This document shows, piece after piece, positions 25,463 through 34,333 of a stretch of 64,000 bases of DNA. The stretch is from the NCBI GenBank assembly GCA_020634235.1, contig JACKCB010000002.1, positions 1,674,001 through 1,738,000 on the forward strand, read 5' to 3'. The notes under the pieces are model-generated. The model was not told the DNA's origin. It saw nothing but the letters and a program-made list of their open reading frames with translations, and did not search any database. The position numbers and the translations under genes are program-made. Each line of letters begins with the position of its first letter. Within the stretch, counting starts at the first letter, position 1. The stretch is from Ardenticatenaceae bacterium (GTDB taxonomy: Bacteria; Chloroflexota; Anaerolineae; Promineifilales; Promineifilaceae).

Positions 25463-26797
25463 GTGGCCGGTGAATCTGGGTCGTTACCATCGTTGGGGGG
25501 CTGGGGGCGATTGTGGCATGCGCCGGCGACCTGGTTGGTGCTGGCGCTGCTGGCTTACCTGGCCGCGGCCGGGCTAATGTATGACGAGCAGTCGCTGGCC
25601 CCTCATTACATCCATCTGGCCGATGCCATGCTGCACGGCCAACTCCATTTGCTGACGACGGAAAACCTATATGACCTGCTGGTGGTGGGTGACCGGGCTT
25701 ACGTGGCCGGTTCGCCTATGCCGGCGATCATGATGATGCCGCTCATCGCCATCTTCAACAATGAGTTCAGCGATGTGCTGTTCAACGTGGTGATTGCGGC
25801 GCTGAATGTGGCCCTGGTGCAGCACTTGTTCCGCAAGCCGTGGCTGACGCTGCTGTTTGCGGTGGGCACGCCCCACCTGCTGATGGCGGCGCTGGGTTCG
25901 GTGTGGCTGACGGCGCACGTGGTGGCGATCTTGTTTGGACTGCTGGCCGTGGGGGCGGCGCGTGGGCGGCATTGGCTGTGGGCGGGGGTGTGGCTGGCTT
26001 GTGCCGGGCTGGCCCGGCCCACGCTGCTCTTTGGCGGGGTGTTTTTTGGTTTGCTGATCTGGTTGGTGTACCCCGGCCGGGATCGTCTCCGCCCCCTCAT
26101 CCTTTTTGCCCTACCCATGCTGCTGGGCGTGGCCGCCCATGCCGCCTACAACCAGGCCCGCTTTGGCTCTCCGCTTGATTTTGGCTATGAGTACACGGCC
26201 GGGGCGGAGAACATCACCGGCACCTATGCCCGCTACAGCGGCTTCAATCCCCGCTTCTTGCCCTGCAACCTGTTCGTCTCCCTGGCCAACCCACCGGAAG
26301 TGAATGGCTACGTGCCGCCGGTGCTGTACCGCTGGTGCGACCACCTGCTGGAGGGCGTAGACCTCAGCGATCGCTCGGCGCCGGTTGTGCCCAATCCGCT
26401 GGGGATGAGCCTGTTCCTGGTGACGCCGGCCTTTTTGCTGCTGTTCATGGCCCGGCGGCGCGATCCGCAAACGCTGGCGGCCTGGGCCGGCGTGTTGGCG
26501 GTGATGGTCCCGCTGTGGATGTACCACAACACCGGCTCGCTGCAGTTTGGCTACCGCTATTGGATGGATGCTGCGCCCTTCTGGCTGCTGCTATTGGCGG
26601 AGAATGTGCGGCCGGTGGGGGCGAAGGGGGAACTGGCCCCGGCCGGGTTTCTAAACACGCTCGACCGCTGGCTGTGGCAACTGAAGAACCCCCTTATTGT
26701 GGCCTCGGTGGCCATCAACGTGTGGGGGTTCCTGTGGCTGTACAAGATATTTGTGGGGGTTTCCTGGCTGGCTTTGCTGCAGGGTGCGCCCCGCTAG
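25463..26797 (+). CDS. Integral membrane protein, glycosyltransferase-like
   Basis: 444 residues with about ten membrane spans. The first extracytoplasmic loop follows span 1 (LAAAGLMYDEQSLAPHYIHLADAMLHGQ), and later LARPTLLFGGVFFGLLIW and FGSPLDFGYEYTAGAENI appear. This arrangement resembles polyprenol-phosphate-sugar-dependent membrane glycosyltransferases (GT-C), but the acidic signature in loop 1 is weak, so the assignment is tentative. The start is GTG 25463. The stop overlaps the stop of the convergent homoserine dehydrogenase by 4 bases. Confidence 0.6.
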   Translation: MAGESGSLPSLGGWGRLWHAPATWLVLALLAYLAAAGLMYDEQSLAPHYIHLADAMLHGQLHLLTTENLYDLLVVGDRAYVAGSPMPAIMMMPLIAIFNNEFSDVLFNVVIAALNVALVQHLFRKPWLTLLFAVGTPHLLMAALGSVWLTAHVVAILFGLLAVGAARGRHWLWAGVWLACAGLARPTLLFGGVFFGLLIWLVYPGRDRLRPLILFALPMLLGVAAHAAYNQARFGSPLDFGYEYTAGAENITGTYARYSGFNPRFLPCNLFVSLANPPEVNGYVPPVLYRWCDHLLEGVDLSDRSAPVVPNPLGMSLFLVTPAFLLLFMARRRDPQTLAAWAGVLAVMVPLWMYHNTGSLQFGYRYWMDAAPFWLLLLAENVRPVGAKGELAPAGFLNTLDRWLWQLKNPLIVASVAINVWGFLWLYKIFVGVSWLALLQGAPR

Positions 26798-27864
26798 CGT
26801 CCGAATGCTTCCCGCGCCAGGTCGACCATGTCGCCCAGCACCCCGGCCGCGGTCATCTCTACGCCCGCGCCCTTGCCGGCGATTAGCAGGGGTTCGTCGT
26901 TGTAGCGGCCGGTGCGGAAGCTGATGTACTTGAGGTTGGCCAGGGCGCTGCCCATGGGCACCGGCCGCAGCCCCACCGTCCCCTGGCCAGCGGACAACTC
27001 GGCCACGTAGCGCAGCACCTCGCCGGCCACCCCGGCCGCGTTCACCCGGTCCCGCAGGGCGGGGTCCAGAGCCACGGCGGCGGCCATGAACTCGCGCACC
27101 GACAGGTGAGCCAGGGCCGAGGGGTAGAGCGACTCCACCTGGATATCGTTTTCTTCCAGCGGCCAGCCGGCCATCCGCCCCAGAATCATCACTTTGCGCA
27201 TCACGTCCCGGCCGGCCAGGTCTTCACGCGGGTCTGGTTCGGTGTAGCCGCGCCCCTTGGCCGCGGCCAGGGCACGGGAGAAGGGCACGCCTTCGTCCAT
27301 TTGCTGGCAGATGAAGCCCAGGGTGCCGCTGAGCTGCCCCTCGATGCGCAAGATGGGGTCGTTGGTGTCTAGCAGGTAGCGCAGGGTGGCGATGACTGGC
27401 TGGCCGCCACCCACGGTGGATTCGTGCCGCAGCAGGGGGTGGTTGAAGTAGCGGCGGGCGGTTGGCCAGGGGCCGGCCAGGGGTTTCTTGTTGGCCAGCA
27501 CCACGCCATAGCGCCGCTCCAGGGCGAAGTCAAGCACCGGCTCCATCCCGTCGCTGGCGGTGACGTCGACGATGATGACGTTGTTGAGCCAGGCGGCTTC
27601 GGCTTGCTGCACGATCTCCAGGTTCCCCGGCCGGGGTTGGTCTCCCAGCGGCTGGCGCTCTTGTTTGGCCGCCACCGCGGCCAGGAGCTGCTCATTGCTC
27701 AGCCCCTGCGGCTGCCACAGCCAGTGGTGGCTGTCGGCCAGGGCCACCAGTTCAAAATGGCAGGCATTGCGGGCCAACATCTGGTCGCGGCTGGCCACAA
27801 TCTGCTGTACCAGGGCGCGGCCCACGCCGCCAACGCCGAATAAGATGACCGGAATGTGTTTCAT
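26794..27864 (-). CDS. hom: Homoserine dehydrogenase
   Basis: 356 residues. The Rossmann motif is VILFGVGGVGRALVQQI at the N-terminus. Conserved features follow: the catalytic-site lysines (VVLANKKPLAG), STVGGGQPVIATLR, LSGTLGFICQQMDEG and GRGYTEPDPREDLAGRDVMRK. It reduces aspartate semialdehyde to homoserine for Thr and Met synthesis. There is no C-terminal ACT domain, so feedback control is likely absent or elsewhere; the form resembles the dehydrogenase part of ThrA. It is a leftward single gene, converging with the membrane protein gene. Confidence 0.92.
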   Translation of the reverse strand: MKHIPVILFGVGGVGRALVQQIVASRDQMLARNACHFELVALADSHHWLWQPQGLSNEQLLAAVAAKQERQPLGDQPRPGNLEIVQQAEAAWLNNVIIVDVTASDGMEPVLDFALERRYGVVLANKKPLAGPWPTARRYFNHPLLRHESTVGGGQPVIATLRYLLDTNDPILRIEGQLSGTLGFICQQMDEGVPFSRALAAAKGRGYTEPDPREDLAGRDVMRKVMILGRMAGWPLEENDIQVESLYPSALAHLSVREFMAAAVALDPALRDRVNAAGVAGEVLRYVAELSAGQGTVGLRPVPMGSALANLKYISFRTGRYNDEPLLIAGKGAGVEMTAAGVLGDMVDLAREAFGR

Positions 27865-27876
27865 GGGGTGATGTGG

Positions 27877-28653
27877 TTAGTTGACGGTGACCGGAATCTC
27901 GCTGGAGAGGGTGGCCCAACTGCCGCCACCCGCTTTGCAGGCGTTCACGTCGGCATCGAAGCAGATGGCCAGGCGCAGTGTGTAGCTGCCCGACTCGGGC
28001 AGATCGATGTGGTCGCGCCATTCCAGGCCATTGACTGACAAGACTTCGTTGCCCCAACTGGCCTGGAACAGGTCCGGCCGGTCCGCGCCATTCTTACGCG
28101 GCATGACGCCCAGGGCGCCAAATTCAACGGGGAAGCCAGCGTTGTTGACGACATTGAAGTTGAACCAGATGGGCTGGCTGACGCGGAAATTGGGTCCTTC
28201 CTCAATGAAGAAGGCCGTAGCGACTACGCCGCGCGTATCGGCGGGCGGCGGGGGTGGCGGGGCCGGCGGGGCGGTGGTGCTGGTGGGGGCCGGCGGCGGG
28301 TTGGTGGGCAAGATAACGACCGGAGCCGGGGTGTTGGTGGGGGTGGGGGCCGGGGTGTCGGTGGGCAGTGGGGTGTTGGTGGGTACGGGCGTGTCGGTGG
28401 GGGTGTTGGTGGGCAGTGGGGTGTTGGTGGGCACCACGATGATGTCTGGTGGGGGCATTACCTCGCTGACCTCTGTGGCCTCGCCTTCGACGGCGGTGGT
28501 TGCTGTGGCCTGGGAGGTGGCGGTGGCCTGGCCACCGATGCCGGCCAGGCCGTTGGGGAGAACGGCACTGGCGACCAGAACGGCACCGGTGCACAGTAGT
28601 AGCAGGACGACTAGCACGCCAATCGCCGCAATGAGGGTTGTTTGTTTGTTCAT
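27877..28653 (-). CDS. Membrane-anchored surface protein with Pro/Thr stalk
   Basis: 258 residues. An N-terminal span without a lipobox (TLIAAIGVLVVLLLLCTGAVL) is followed by a long low-complexity stalk (about 60-140) of NTPLPTNTPTDTPVP-like repeats, then a compact beta domain (about 145-258) with FFIEEGPNFRVSQPIWFNFNVVN and SGSYTLRLAICFDADVNAC, which looks Ig-like. The ligand is unknown. The gene lies 115 bases downstream of a leader ORF plus terminator on the same strand, so its expression may depend on read-through. Confidence 0.75.
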   Translation of the reverse strand: MNKQTTLIAAIGVLVVLLLLCTGAVLVASAVLPNGLAGIGGQATATSQATATTAVEGEATEVSEVMPPPDIIVVPTNTPLPTNTPTDTPVPTNTPLPTDTPAPTPTNTPAPVVILPTNPPPAPTSTTAPPAPPPPPPADTRGVVATAFFIEEGPNFRVSQPIWFNFNVVNNAGFPVEFGALGVMPRKNGADRPDLFQASWGNEVLSVNGLEWRDHIDLPESGSYTLRLAICFDADVNACKAGGGSWATLSSEIPVTVN

Positions 28654-28767
28654 CCTATCACCATTTCAAGATTAGGGTCTACCAGATTTCGTTTTTGGTG
28701 AGGTTGTCCGGCAACCTCGGGTCTGTAAAATGCGACTGTTGATTATAGCGCCCGGCCGGGACAGGAC

Positions 28768-28806
28768 AAAAAATGAGAGGCCCCGCTCCTGGGAGCGGGG
28801 CCTCTC
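28768..28806 (-). terminator. Very strong rho-independent terminator (leftward)
   Basis: The arms GAGAGGCCCCGCTCC (28775-28789) and GGAGCGGGGCCTCTC (28792-28806) pair perfectly over 15 bases. On the leftward transcript they are followed by ATTTTTTG. It lies between the 18-codon leader ORF and the 27877-28653 gene, so it could end the desulfurase transcript or act as an attenuator. Confidence 0.9.
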
Positions 28807-28810
28807 GGGG

Positions 28811-28856
28811 GCACCGTAGCGCTACAGACTCACTGAAGGAGGTAGCGCTACGGTGC
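28811..28856. repeat. Perfect 15-base inverted repeat overlapping the leader ORF
   Basis: GCACCGTAGCGCTAC (28811-28825) and GTAGCGCTACGGTGC (28842-28856) flank a 16-base loop. Read leftwards, the loop contains CTCCTT, complementary to the AAGGAGG ribosome site of the 18-codon ORF just upstream. The RNA could therefore fold in two exclusive ways. Confidence 0.85.
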
Positions 28857-28878
28857 AACTAGGACTATAACTATCCAT
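28822..28878 (-). CDS. 18-residue leader peptide candidate
   Basis: The frame reads MDSYSPSCTVALPPSVSL. It is preceded by the best possible ribosome site (AAGGAGGT, 28893-28886) with 7-base spacing to the ATG. The stop codon lies inside a perfect hairpin, and a strong terminator follows 16 bases beyond the stop. This ribosome site, short ORF, hairpin, terminator order is the plan of a translation-controlled attenuator, or of an independently transcribed short protein. The residues show no single-amino-acid run of a classic biosynthetic leader, though Ser is abundant (5 of 18). Translation is unproven. Confidence 0.5.
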   Translation of the reverse strand: MDSYSPSCTVALPPSVSL

Positions 28879-28972
28879 AAGCACCACCTCCTTTTCTATA
28901 GGATGGCAGCGCAGCTTGGGCTGCTAATGTATCTGATAATGGCTGAGATTATGACATAGGCTGGCCATGCTG

Positions 28973-30226
28973 TCAACCTGCCAGATCGCGCAGGGCGGCC
29001 AAGACCTGGTCTACCTCCTGTGGCGTGTTGTAGTGGACAAAGCCAATGCGCACCAGACCCCCTTTGTCTAGTAGTCCCAGCCGCTCCATTACAGCAATGG
29101 CGTAGTAGTGGCCATCCCAGACGAAGATGCCTTTTTGCCCGAGGTAGGCGGCGACCCCGGCCGGGGTGTGGCCGGCCAGGCTCACGGCAAAGGTGGGGGT
29201 GCGCTCGGCCAGGCGTTCGATGTCGGTCACGCCGTAGACGCGCAAACCGGGGACGCGGGTGGCCCCGTGCAGAAACTGCATACTCAGCGACATCTCATAT
29301 TCTTTGATGCGCTGCATGGCCAGCTTGAGTTGGGCGCGGCGTTCTGGCCCGGCGGCGGCACCGATGGCCGCCAGGTAGTTGACGGCGGCGGTGACACCGG
29401 CCAGGCTTTCGAAGCTCTGGGTGCCGGTTTCCCACTTCCCGGCCGGTTTGTTGGTGGCGGGGCGCACTTTGTAGGCGGTCAGGCTGTCTAGCAGCTCGTA
29501 TTTGCCGTAGAGGACGCCGGTGTGGGGGCCGAAGTATTTGTAGGTGGAGCTGACCAGGAAGTCGCAGTCCAGGGCTTGCACGTCGATGAGGCCGTGCGGG
29601 GCGTAGTGGACGGAATCCACGTAGGTTAGCGCCCCAGCTTCGTGGGCCAATGCTACCGCCCGCTTCACGTCGGTGATGCTGCCCACGGCGTTGGAGGCGT
29701 AGGTGATGGCCAGCAGGCGGGTTTTGGCGTTGAGCAGTTCGGGTAGGGTGTCCAGGCGCAGGGTACACCCGGCCGGGTCAAAATCCAGCCAGCGCACGGT
29801 TACGCCTCTGTCTTCGGCCGCCATGAGCCAGGGGGAGATGTTGGCGTCGTGGTCCAGGCGGGTGACGATGATCTCGTCGCCGGGCTGCCAGGTGCGAGCA
29901 ATGGCCCGGCTGATGGCGAAGGTGAGGCTGGTCATGTTTTGGCCGAAGACGATCTCTTCTGGGCAGCGGGCGTTGTAGAAATCCATCATGGCCAGGCGGG
30001 CCGCATCGACGATGGCGTCGGTGCGAGCGCTGGTGAGGAAGGGGCCGCCGTGGTTGGAGATGCCCAGCGTGTGGGCTTCACTGATGGCATCAATTACGCG
30101 CTGCGGCACCTGGGTGCCGCCGGGGCCGTCCAGGAACACGGCCGGGTGGTCGTTAACGGTTTGCTGCAGCGCCGGAAATTGGGCGCGCAAAAGAACAGGG
30201 TTGAAGGAGCTGGTTTCGGTTTGCAT
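28973..30226 (-). CDS. Cysteine-desulfurase-like class V aminotransferase
   Basis: 417 residues. It is a PLP fold-type I enzyme: the lysine lies in SSTYKYFGPHTGVLYG (about residue 228), with YVDSVHYAPHGLIDV before it and the LDGPGGTQVPQRVIDAI opening typical of the SufS-like 'cysteine desulfurase-like' branch. These enzymes resemble CsdA/SufS, but the catalytic Cys loop is not evident here, so the true substrate is uncertain. ATG 30226 is chosen because the N-terminus aligns with the family; 30244 is in frame. No suf genes are nearby. Confidence 0.82.
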   Translation of the reverse strand: MQTETSSFNPVLLRAQFPALQQTVNDHPAVFLDGPGGTQVPQRVIDAISEAHTLGISNHGGPFLTSARTDAIVDAARLAMMDFYNARCPEEIVFGQNMTSLTFAISRAIARTWQPGDEIIVTRLDHDANISPWLMAAEDRGVTVRWLDFDPAGCTLRLDTLPELLNAKTRLLAITYASNAVGSITDVKRAVALAHEAGALTYVDSVHYAPHGLIDVQALDCDFLVSSTYKYFGPHTGVLYGKYELLDSLTAYKVRPATNKPAGKWETGTQSFESLAGVTAAVNYLAAIGAAAGPERRAQLKLAMQRIKEYEMSLSMQFLHGATRVPGLRVYGVTDIERLAERTPTFAVSLAGHTPAGVAAYLGQKGIFVWDGHYYAIAVMERLGLLDKGGLVRIGFVHYNTPQEVDQVLAALRDLAG

Positions 30227-30431
30227 GGGATAATGATAGCGCATATGCTGCGGTTTGGTTACTGTCTGTGCCTTGAATTGGCCGCGGTGAGGCCAGTTTT
30301 ACCCAGGGCAAAACTCGGCTATAATAAAGTTGATTCTTGTTCCCGTGGCCGCCATGTGGGCCAGGTTGCCGGCGGTGGACAAAAACAGAGCCCCCTAAAA
30401 ATGTGTCGCTCAATTGTGACGGGAGTGAAAA

Positions 30432-31001
30432 ATGCGCCAGAGCAAAGATCTCATTGGGAAGCCGGTGATCACCCTAGATGAAGGCCGCTTTTTGGGCAAT
30501 GTTAAGGATGTTTTTCTGGACAAGGATTTGGAATGGCTGGCGGGCATCCATTTGGGGCGCGAGGGGTTGATCCGGCGCAAGAATCTGCTGATTCCTCGTG
30601 GGGAGGTGGCGGTGTTTGGTTTGGACGCTATCCTGGTGAAGAGCGCCGAGTCTGTGACCGATGATAAGGAGACCAGTGCCGCCCGGCAGTGGCTGTTGTT
30701 GGATAAGCTGCAAGGGCGGATGGTAGATACGCCGGGCGGCACCAAGGTGGGGGTTGTTGGGGACGTTATTGTAGACGAGGAAGCGCGGATTATTGGTGTT
30801 AGCCTGTCTAAGGTTTATGTGGAAGGGCCAATCGCGGAGCAGCGGGCTGTTTCGCGCACGGCGGTTGTTGACCTGGGTGATGAGGATGGGGTGATGACCA
30901 TTGACCTGGCTAAAGCGGAGCAGGCAGATAATGAACCGGTGGCCGGCGCAGACGATGGGTCTGCGGCAGTTGATGCGGTGGCGACAAAGGCCACTAAATG
31001 A
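30432..31001 (+). CDS. PRC-barrel domain protein
   Basis: 189 residues with two PRC-barrel domains: residues about 1-80 (SKDLIGKPVITLDEGRFLGNVKDVFLD) and about 90-160 (GRMVDTPGGTKVGVVGDVIVDEEARIIGVSLSK). PRC barrels occur in photosynthetic reaction-centre H subunits and in RimM, and bind proteins or RNA. The C-terminal 30 residues are acidic and low complexity (ADNEPVAGADDGSAAVDAVA). A function cannot be given. It stands alone between the desulfurase-like gene and the acyl-CoA ligase. Confidence 0.82.
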   Translation: MRQSKDLIGKPVITLDEGRFLGNVKDVFLDKDLEWLAGIHLGREGLIRRKNLLIPRGEVAVFGLDAILVKSAESVTDDKETSAARQWLLLDKLQGRMVDTPGGTKVGVVGDVIVDEEARIIGVSLSKVYVEGPIAEQRAVSRTAVVDLGDEDGVMTIDLAKAEQADNEPVAGADDGSAAVDAVATKATK

Positions 31002-31087
31002 GTGGCGGGTATGTGGGCTGATGCTCTTGTTGGCCGGCGGCTGCCCGTTTTTTTACTAATCCCCTATTGCTGAGAAGGAGAGAAATT

Positions 31088-32638
31088 ATGCTTAATCTTG
31101 CCACGTTACTTGAGGATACTGCCCGAGAGGTCCCCGGCCGGGTCGCGGTCATCTTTGGGGACACAAGACTTACTTATGCGCAGGTGAATGGGGCAGCTAA
31201 CCAGGTGGCTAATGGGTTGGCTAAAGCGGGTGTCCGGCCGGGGGACAAAGTGGCCCTCAGCTGCCCCAATTTGCCGTATTTCCCCATTGTGTATTACGGT
31301 ATCCTCAAGGCTGGGGCGACCGTGGTGCCGCTGAACGTGTTGTTGAAGCCGCGTGAGATTGCCTACCACCTGGCCGATTCGGACGCCAAAGCCTATTTTT
31401 GCTTCGAGGGGACTGACCAACTGCCCATGGGGCAGATGGGCTACGCCGGCTTCCAAGAGGCGGCCAGTTGTGACCATTTCTTCATGATCACGGCCAACCC
31501 GGCCGGGCCTTCGCCTATCGAAGGTACCAAGACCCTGGGCATGCTCATGTACAACCAGCCGCCCACCTTCCCCACCGTCCAGACCAGCAGTGAGGACACG
31601 GCGGTCATCCTGTATACCAGCGGCACCACCGGCCAGCCCAAGGGGGCTGAGCTAAGCCACATCAACATGGCCATGAACGCCCGGCTGGCCGACAATATGT
31701 ACCAGCGCGGAGAGCACGACATTCATCTGGTGACCCTGCCCCTCTTCCACTCCTTTGGCCAGTCGGTGCAGATGAATGCCGGGTTCTACACCCGGGCCAC
31801 CATCTCCCTGCTGGCCCGCTTTGACCCAGGCGCGGCCCTGGCAGCCATGGAGCGGGACAACGTGACCATTTTTGCCGGCGTGCCCACCATGTATTGGGCG
31901 CTGCTCAACTATCCCGAGGCCGGCAACTATGACCTCAAGAAGATTGCCGATAATCTGCGCTTGTCGGTCTCCGGCGGGTCGGCCATGCCGGTGGAAGTGA
32001 TGAAGGCGTTTGAAGAACGTTTTAGCGTGAAGATTCTGGAAGGTTATGGCCTGTCGGAGACAAGTCCGGTGGCCACATTTAACCGGGTAGATAAGGTTAG
32101 CAAGCCGGGATCGGTTGGTTTGCCGGTGTGGGGGGTGGATGTGCGCGTGGTGGATGAGGATGGCAACGATGTGCCCCAGGGTGACCTGGGTGAGATTGTG
32201 ATTCGCGGCCACAACGTGATGAAGGGTTATTACCAGAAGCCGGAGGCCACCGCCGAAGCGTTCCGCTATGGCTGGTTCCACAGTGGGGATATCGGCCGCT
32301 TTGATGAGGAAGGCTATCTTTACATTGTGGACCGGGTGAAGGATATGATTATCCGCGGCGGGTTGAATGTGTATCCGCGCGAGGTGGAAGAGGTGTTGAT
32401 GACCCACCCGGCCGTGAGCCTGGCGGCCGTGGTGGGCGTGCCCCACGAGCGGCACGGCGAAGAGGTGAAGGCGTTTGTGGTGTTGAAGGAAGGGGCAGAG
32501 TTGACTGAAGAGGCGTTGATGGCCTGGTCTAAGTCGATGATGGCTGATTACAAGTATCCGCGCCAGATTGTGTTTCGTGATACGCTGCCTATGAATGCCA
32601 CGGGCAAGATTCTGAAGCGTGAGTTGCGGATTGACTGA
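31088..32638 (+). CDS. Long-chain acyl-CoA synthetase (AMP-forming)
   Basis: 516 residues. The ANL-superfamily motifs are complete: P-loop ILYTSGTTGQPKGAELS, YGLSETSP, WFHSGDIGRFDEEGYL, DRVKDMIIRGGLNVYPREVEEV and the C-terminal catalytic lysine in NATGKILKRELR. It activates a carboxylic acid to its CoA thioester; chain length cannot be read, but FadD-like medium or long chain is likely given the acyl-CoA dehydrogenase next door. ATG 31088 has GAAGGAGAG upstream. A terminator hairpin that uses an iterated-palindrome copy follows the gene. Confidence 0.92.
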   Translation: MLNLATLLEDTAREVPGRVAVIFGDTRLTYAQVNGAANQVANGLAKAGVRPGDKVALSCPNLPYFPIVYYGILKAGATVVPLNVLLKPREIAYHLADSDAKAYFCFEGTDQLPMGQMGYAGFQEAASCDHFFMITANPAGPSPIEGTKTLGMLMYNQPPTFPTVQTSSEDTAVILYTSGTTGQPKGAELSHINMAMNARLADNMYQRGEHDIHLVTLPLFHSFGQSVQMNAGFYTRATISLLARFDPGAALAAMERDNVTIFAGVPTMYWALLNYPEAGNYDLKKIADNLRLSVSGGSAMPVEVMKAFEERFSVKILEGYGLSETSPVATFNRVDKVSKPGSVGLPVWGVDVRVVDEDGNDVPQGDLGEIVIRGHNVMKGYYQKPEATAEAFRYGWFHSGDIGRFDEEGYLYIVDRVKDMIIRGGLNVYPREVEEVLMTHPAVSLAAVVGVPHERHGEEVKAFVVLKEGAELTEEALMAWSKSMMADYKYPRQIVFRDTLPMNATGKILKRELRID

Positions 32639-32696
32639 TAGGTTGCCAATAGGGTGCGGGCAGCCGTTGTACACGAATAATTGACGTTGTTGGGGT

Positions 32697-32740
32697 CCCA
32701 CCTGGCCGGGCATCTCCCGGCCGGGTGGGGCGCTTTTCTT
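32697..32740 (+). terminator. Terminator hairpin built on the iterated palindrome
   Basis: CCCACCTGGCCGGG (32697-32710) pairs with CCCGGCCGGGTGGG (32716-32729), with one G-U pair and a five-base loop, followed by CGCTTTTCTT. The right arm contains a full CCCGGCCGGG and the left arm a diverged one. It ends the acyl-CoA ligase transcript. Confidence 0.75.
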
Positions 32741-32871
32741 GAGTCGGCGGCATTCTGTGGGGTTCCCGCCCGATATGTGCGCAGACAGACCCCCTGAGCC
32801 ACCAAGCATGGGCCACTACCCCCCTGAACTGCCAACGACCCAAGGCGAGATCTCTTTAGCAAAGGAACCAG

Positions 32872-32913
32872 GCGAGTGCAAAGGCCCGGCCCCCGGCCGG
32901 GGCCTGCACTCGC
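32872..32913. repeat. Hairpin centred on the iterated palindrome, before acyl-CoA dehydrogenase
   Basis: The outer arms GCGAGTGCA (32872-32880) and TGCACTCGC (32905-32913) are perfect and enclose a centre containing CCCCGGCCGGGG (32891-32902). It ends 18 bases before the start codon of the acyl-CoA dehydrogenase, just upstream of its ribosome site, so a folded RNA could affect translation. Confidence 0.8.
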
Positions 32914-32931
32914 GCACGAAAAGGTAAAAAC

Positions 32932-34089
32932 ATGAGTAGCAATGGAGCAGTGAACTTTCAATTAAGTGAAGAGCAGAAGATGATCCAGCAGTTGGCCCGC
33001 AAATTCGCCCGCGAAGAGATGGCGCCGGCGGCCGAGCATTACGACAAGAGCCACGAATATCCCTGGCCAATCATCAAAAAGGCACAGGCGCTGGGGCTAA
33101 CCACCCAGAATATCCCCGAGGCGTATGGCGGCATGGGGCTGAGCCTGTTGGAGGAAGTGCTCATTAGCGAGGAGCTGGCCTGGGGCTGTTCTGGCATGAG
33201 TACGGCCATCGCCGTGAACGGCCTGGCCGTCTTGCCCATTCTCATCGCCGGTAACGAAGCGCAGAAAGAGGAGTATTGCGGCCGCCTGGTAGACGGGCAG
33301 ATGGCGGCTTACTGCGCTACGGAGCCGGAGGCTGGCTCCGACGTGGCCGGCATTAAGACCAACGCCCGCAAGGAAGGCGATCATTACATCCTGAATGGCA
33401 GCAAGACGTTCATCACCGGGGCAACGGTGGCCAACTTCTATACGGTGTTTGCCTACACCGATCCGTCGCAGCGCTACAAGGGGATGAGCTGCTTTATTGT
33501 GGACCGGGATTGGGAAGGGGTGAGCGTGGGCAAGCCCTTCGACAAGATGGGGCAGCATGCCTCGGACACGGCTGAGGTGATTTTTGACAATGTGAAGGTG
33601 CCAGCCACCCATCTGTTGGGGCAGGAGGGCATCGGCTTTGTCATTGCCATGAAGGTGTTCGACCGCTCCCGGCCGGGGGCGGCTGCCGGCGCGGTAGGCG
33701 TAGCTCAACGCGCCCTGGACGAATCGATTAAATATGCCAAAGAGCGCACCACCTTTGGCAAGCCGCTGTGGCAGCACCAGGTCATCGGGCACATGATTGC
33801 CGACATGGCCATGGATGTTGAGGCGGCCCGGCTGCTGGTTTGGAAATGCGCGGCCGATTTCGATGCCGGCGTTACCAACACCGCCACCACCGCCTTTGCC
33901 AAGGCCTTTGCCGCCGATATGGCCATGCGCGTAACCACCAACGCCGTGCAGGTCTTTGGCGGCTATGGTTACATGTCGGAATATCCGGTGGAGAAGCTGA
34001 TGCGCGACACCAAGATATTCCAGATTTATGAGGGCACCAGCCAGATTCAGCGGGAAATTGTGGTCCGCGAGCTGTTCCGCAAGGGATAA
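32932..34089 (+). CDS. Acyl-CoA dehydrogenase
   Basis: 385 residues with the three-domain fold. The N-terminal helical domain opens NFQLSEEQKMIQQLARKFA. The FAD/substrate motif is YCATEPEAGSDVAGIKTNA, and the C-terminal signature is AVQVFGGYGYMSEYPVEKLMRD. The catalytic base is the Glu in QIYEGTSQIQREI (about residue 370), the position used by short/medium-chain enzymes. It oxidises acyl-CoA to enoyl-CoA in beta-oxidation, passing electrons to ETF. Together with the ligase just upstream it forms the start of a fatty-acid or branched-acid degradation route; no hydratase is nearby. Confidence 0.94.
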   Translation: MSSNGAVNFQLSEEQKMIQQLARKFAREEMAPAAEHYDKSHEYPWPIIKKAQALGLTTQNIPEAYGGMGLSLLEEVLISEELAWGCSGMSTAIAVNGLAVLPILIAGNEAQKEEYCGRLVDGQMAAYCATEPEAGSDVAGIKTNARKEGDHYILNGSKTFITGATVANFYTVFAYTDPSQRYKGMSCFIVDRDWEGVSVGKPFDKMGQHASDTAEVIFDNVKVPATHLLGQEGIGFVIAMKVFDRSRPGAAAGAVGVAQRALDESIKYAKERTTFGKPLWQHQVIGHMIADMAMDVEAARLLVWKCAADFDAGVTNTATTAFAKAFAADMAMRVTTNAVQVFGGYGYMSEYPVEKLMRDTKIFQIYEGTSQIQREIVVRELFRKG

Positions 34090-34333
34090 TTGCCCCCGGT
34101 AGATTAGGGGCAGATAAAAACCTGCCTGGCGCATGGGCAGGGTCTGGCAGCAGGCCCTGCCCATTCTGCTGCCTGGTGCGGTGGATGACCCCGGCCGGGC
34201 GGCACCAATGGCCTTGTCCCATCCCCGCGGCCCCCTCTTCGCTGGTTCGCTTCCCCGCTGGCACCTGTGCTATAATGCTCCGCTTGCGCCTGCCAGCAGG
34301 CCGAGACAAGCTGTTGCGAGGAAATCAACAAAT

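Noticed and set aside
34133..34333. N-terminal extension of the DedA gene
   Set aside because: The extra residues are not conserved DedA sequence and cover an intergenic palindrome hairpin; ATG 34334 gives the usual start.
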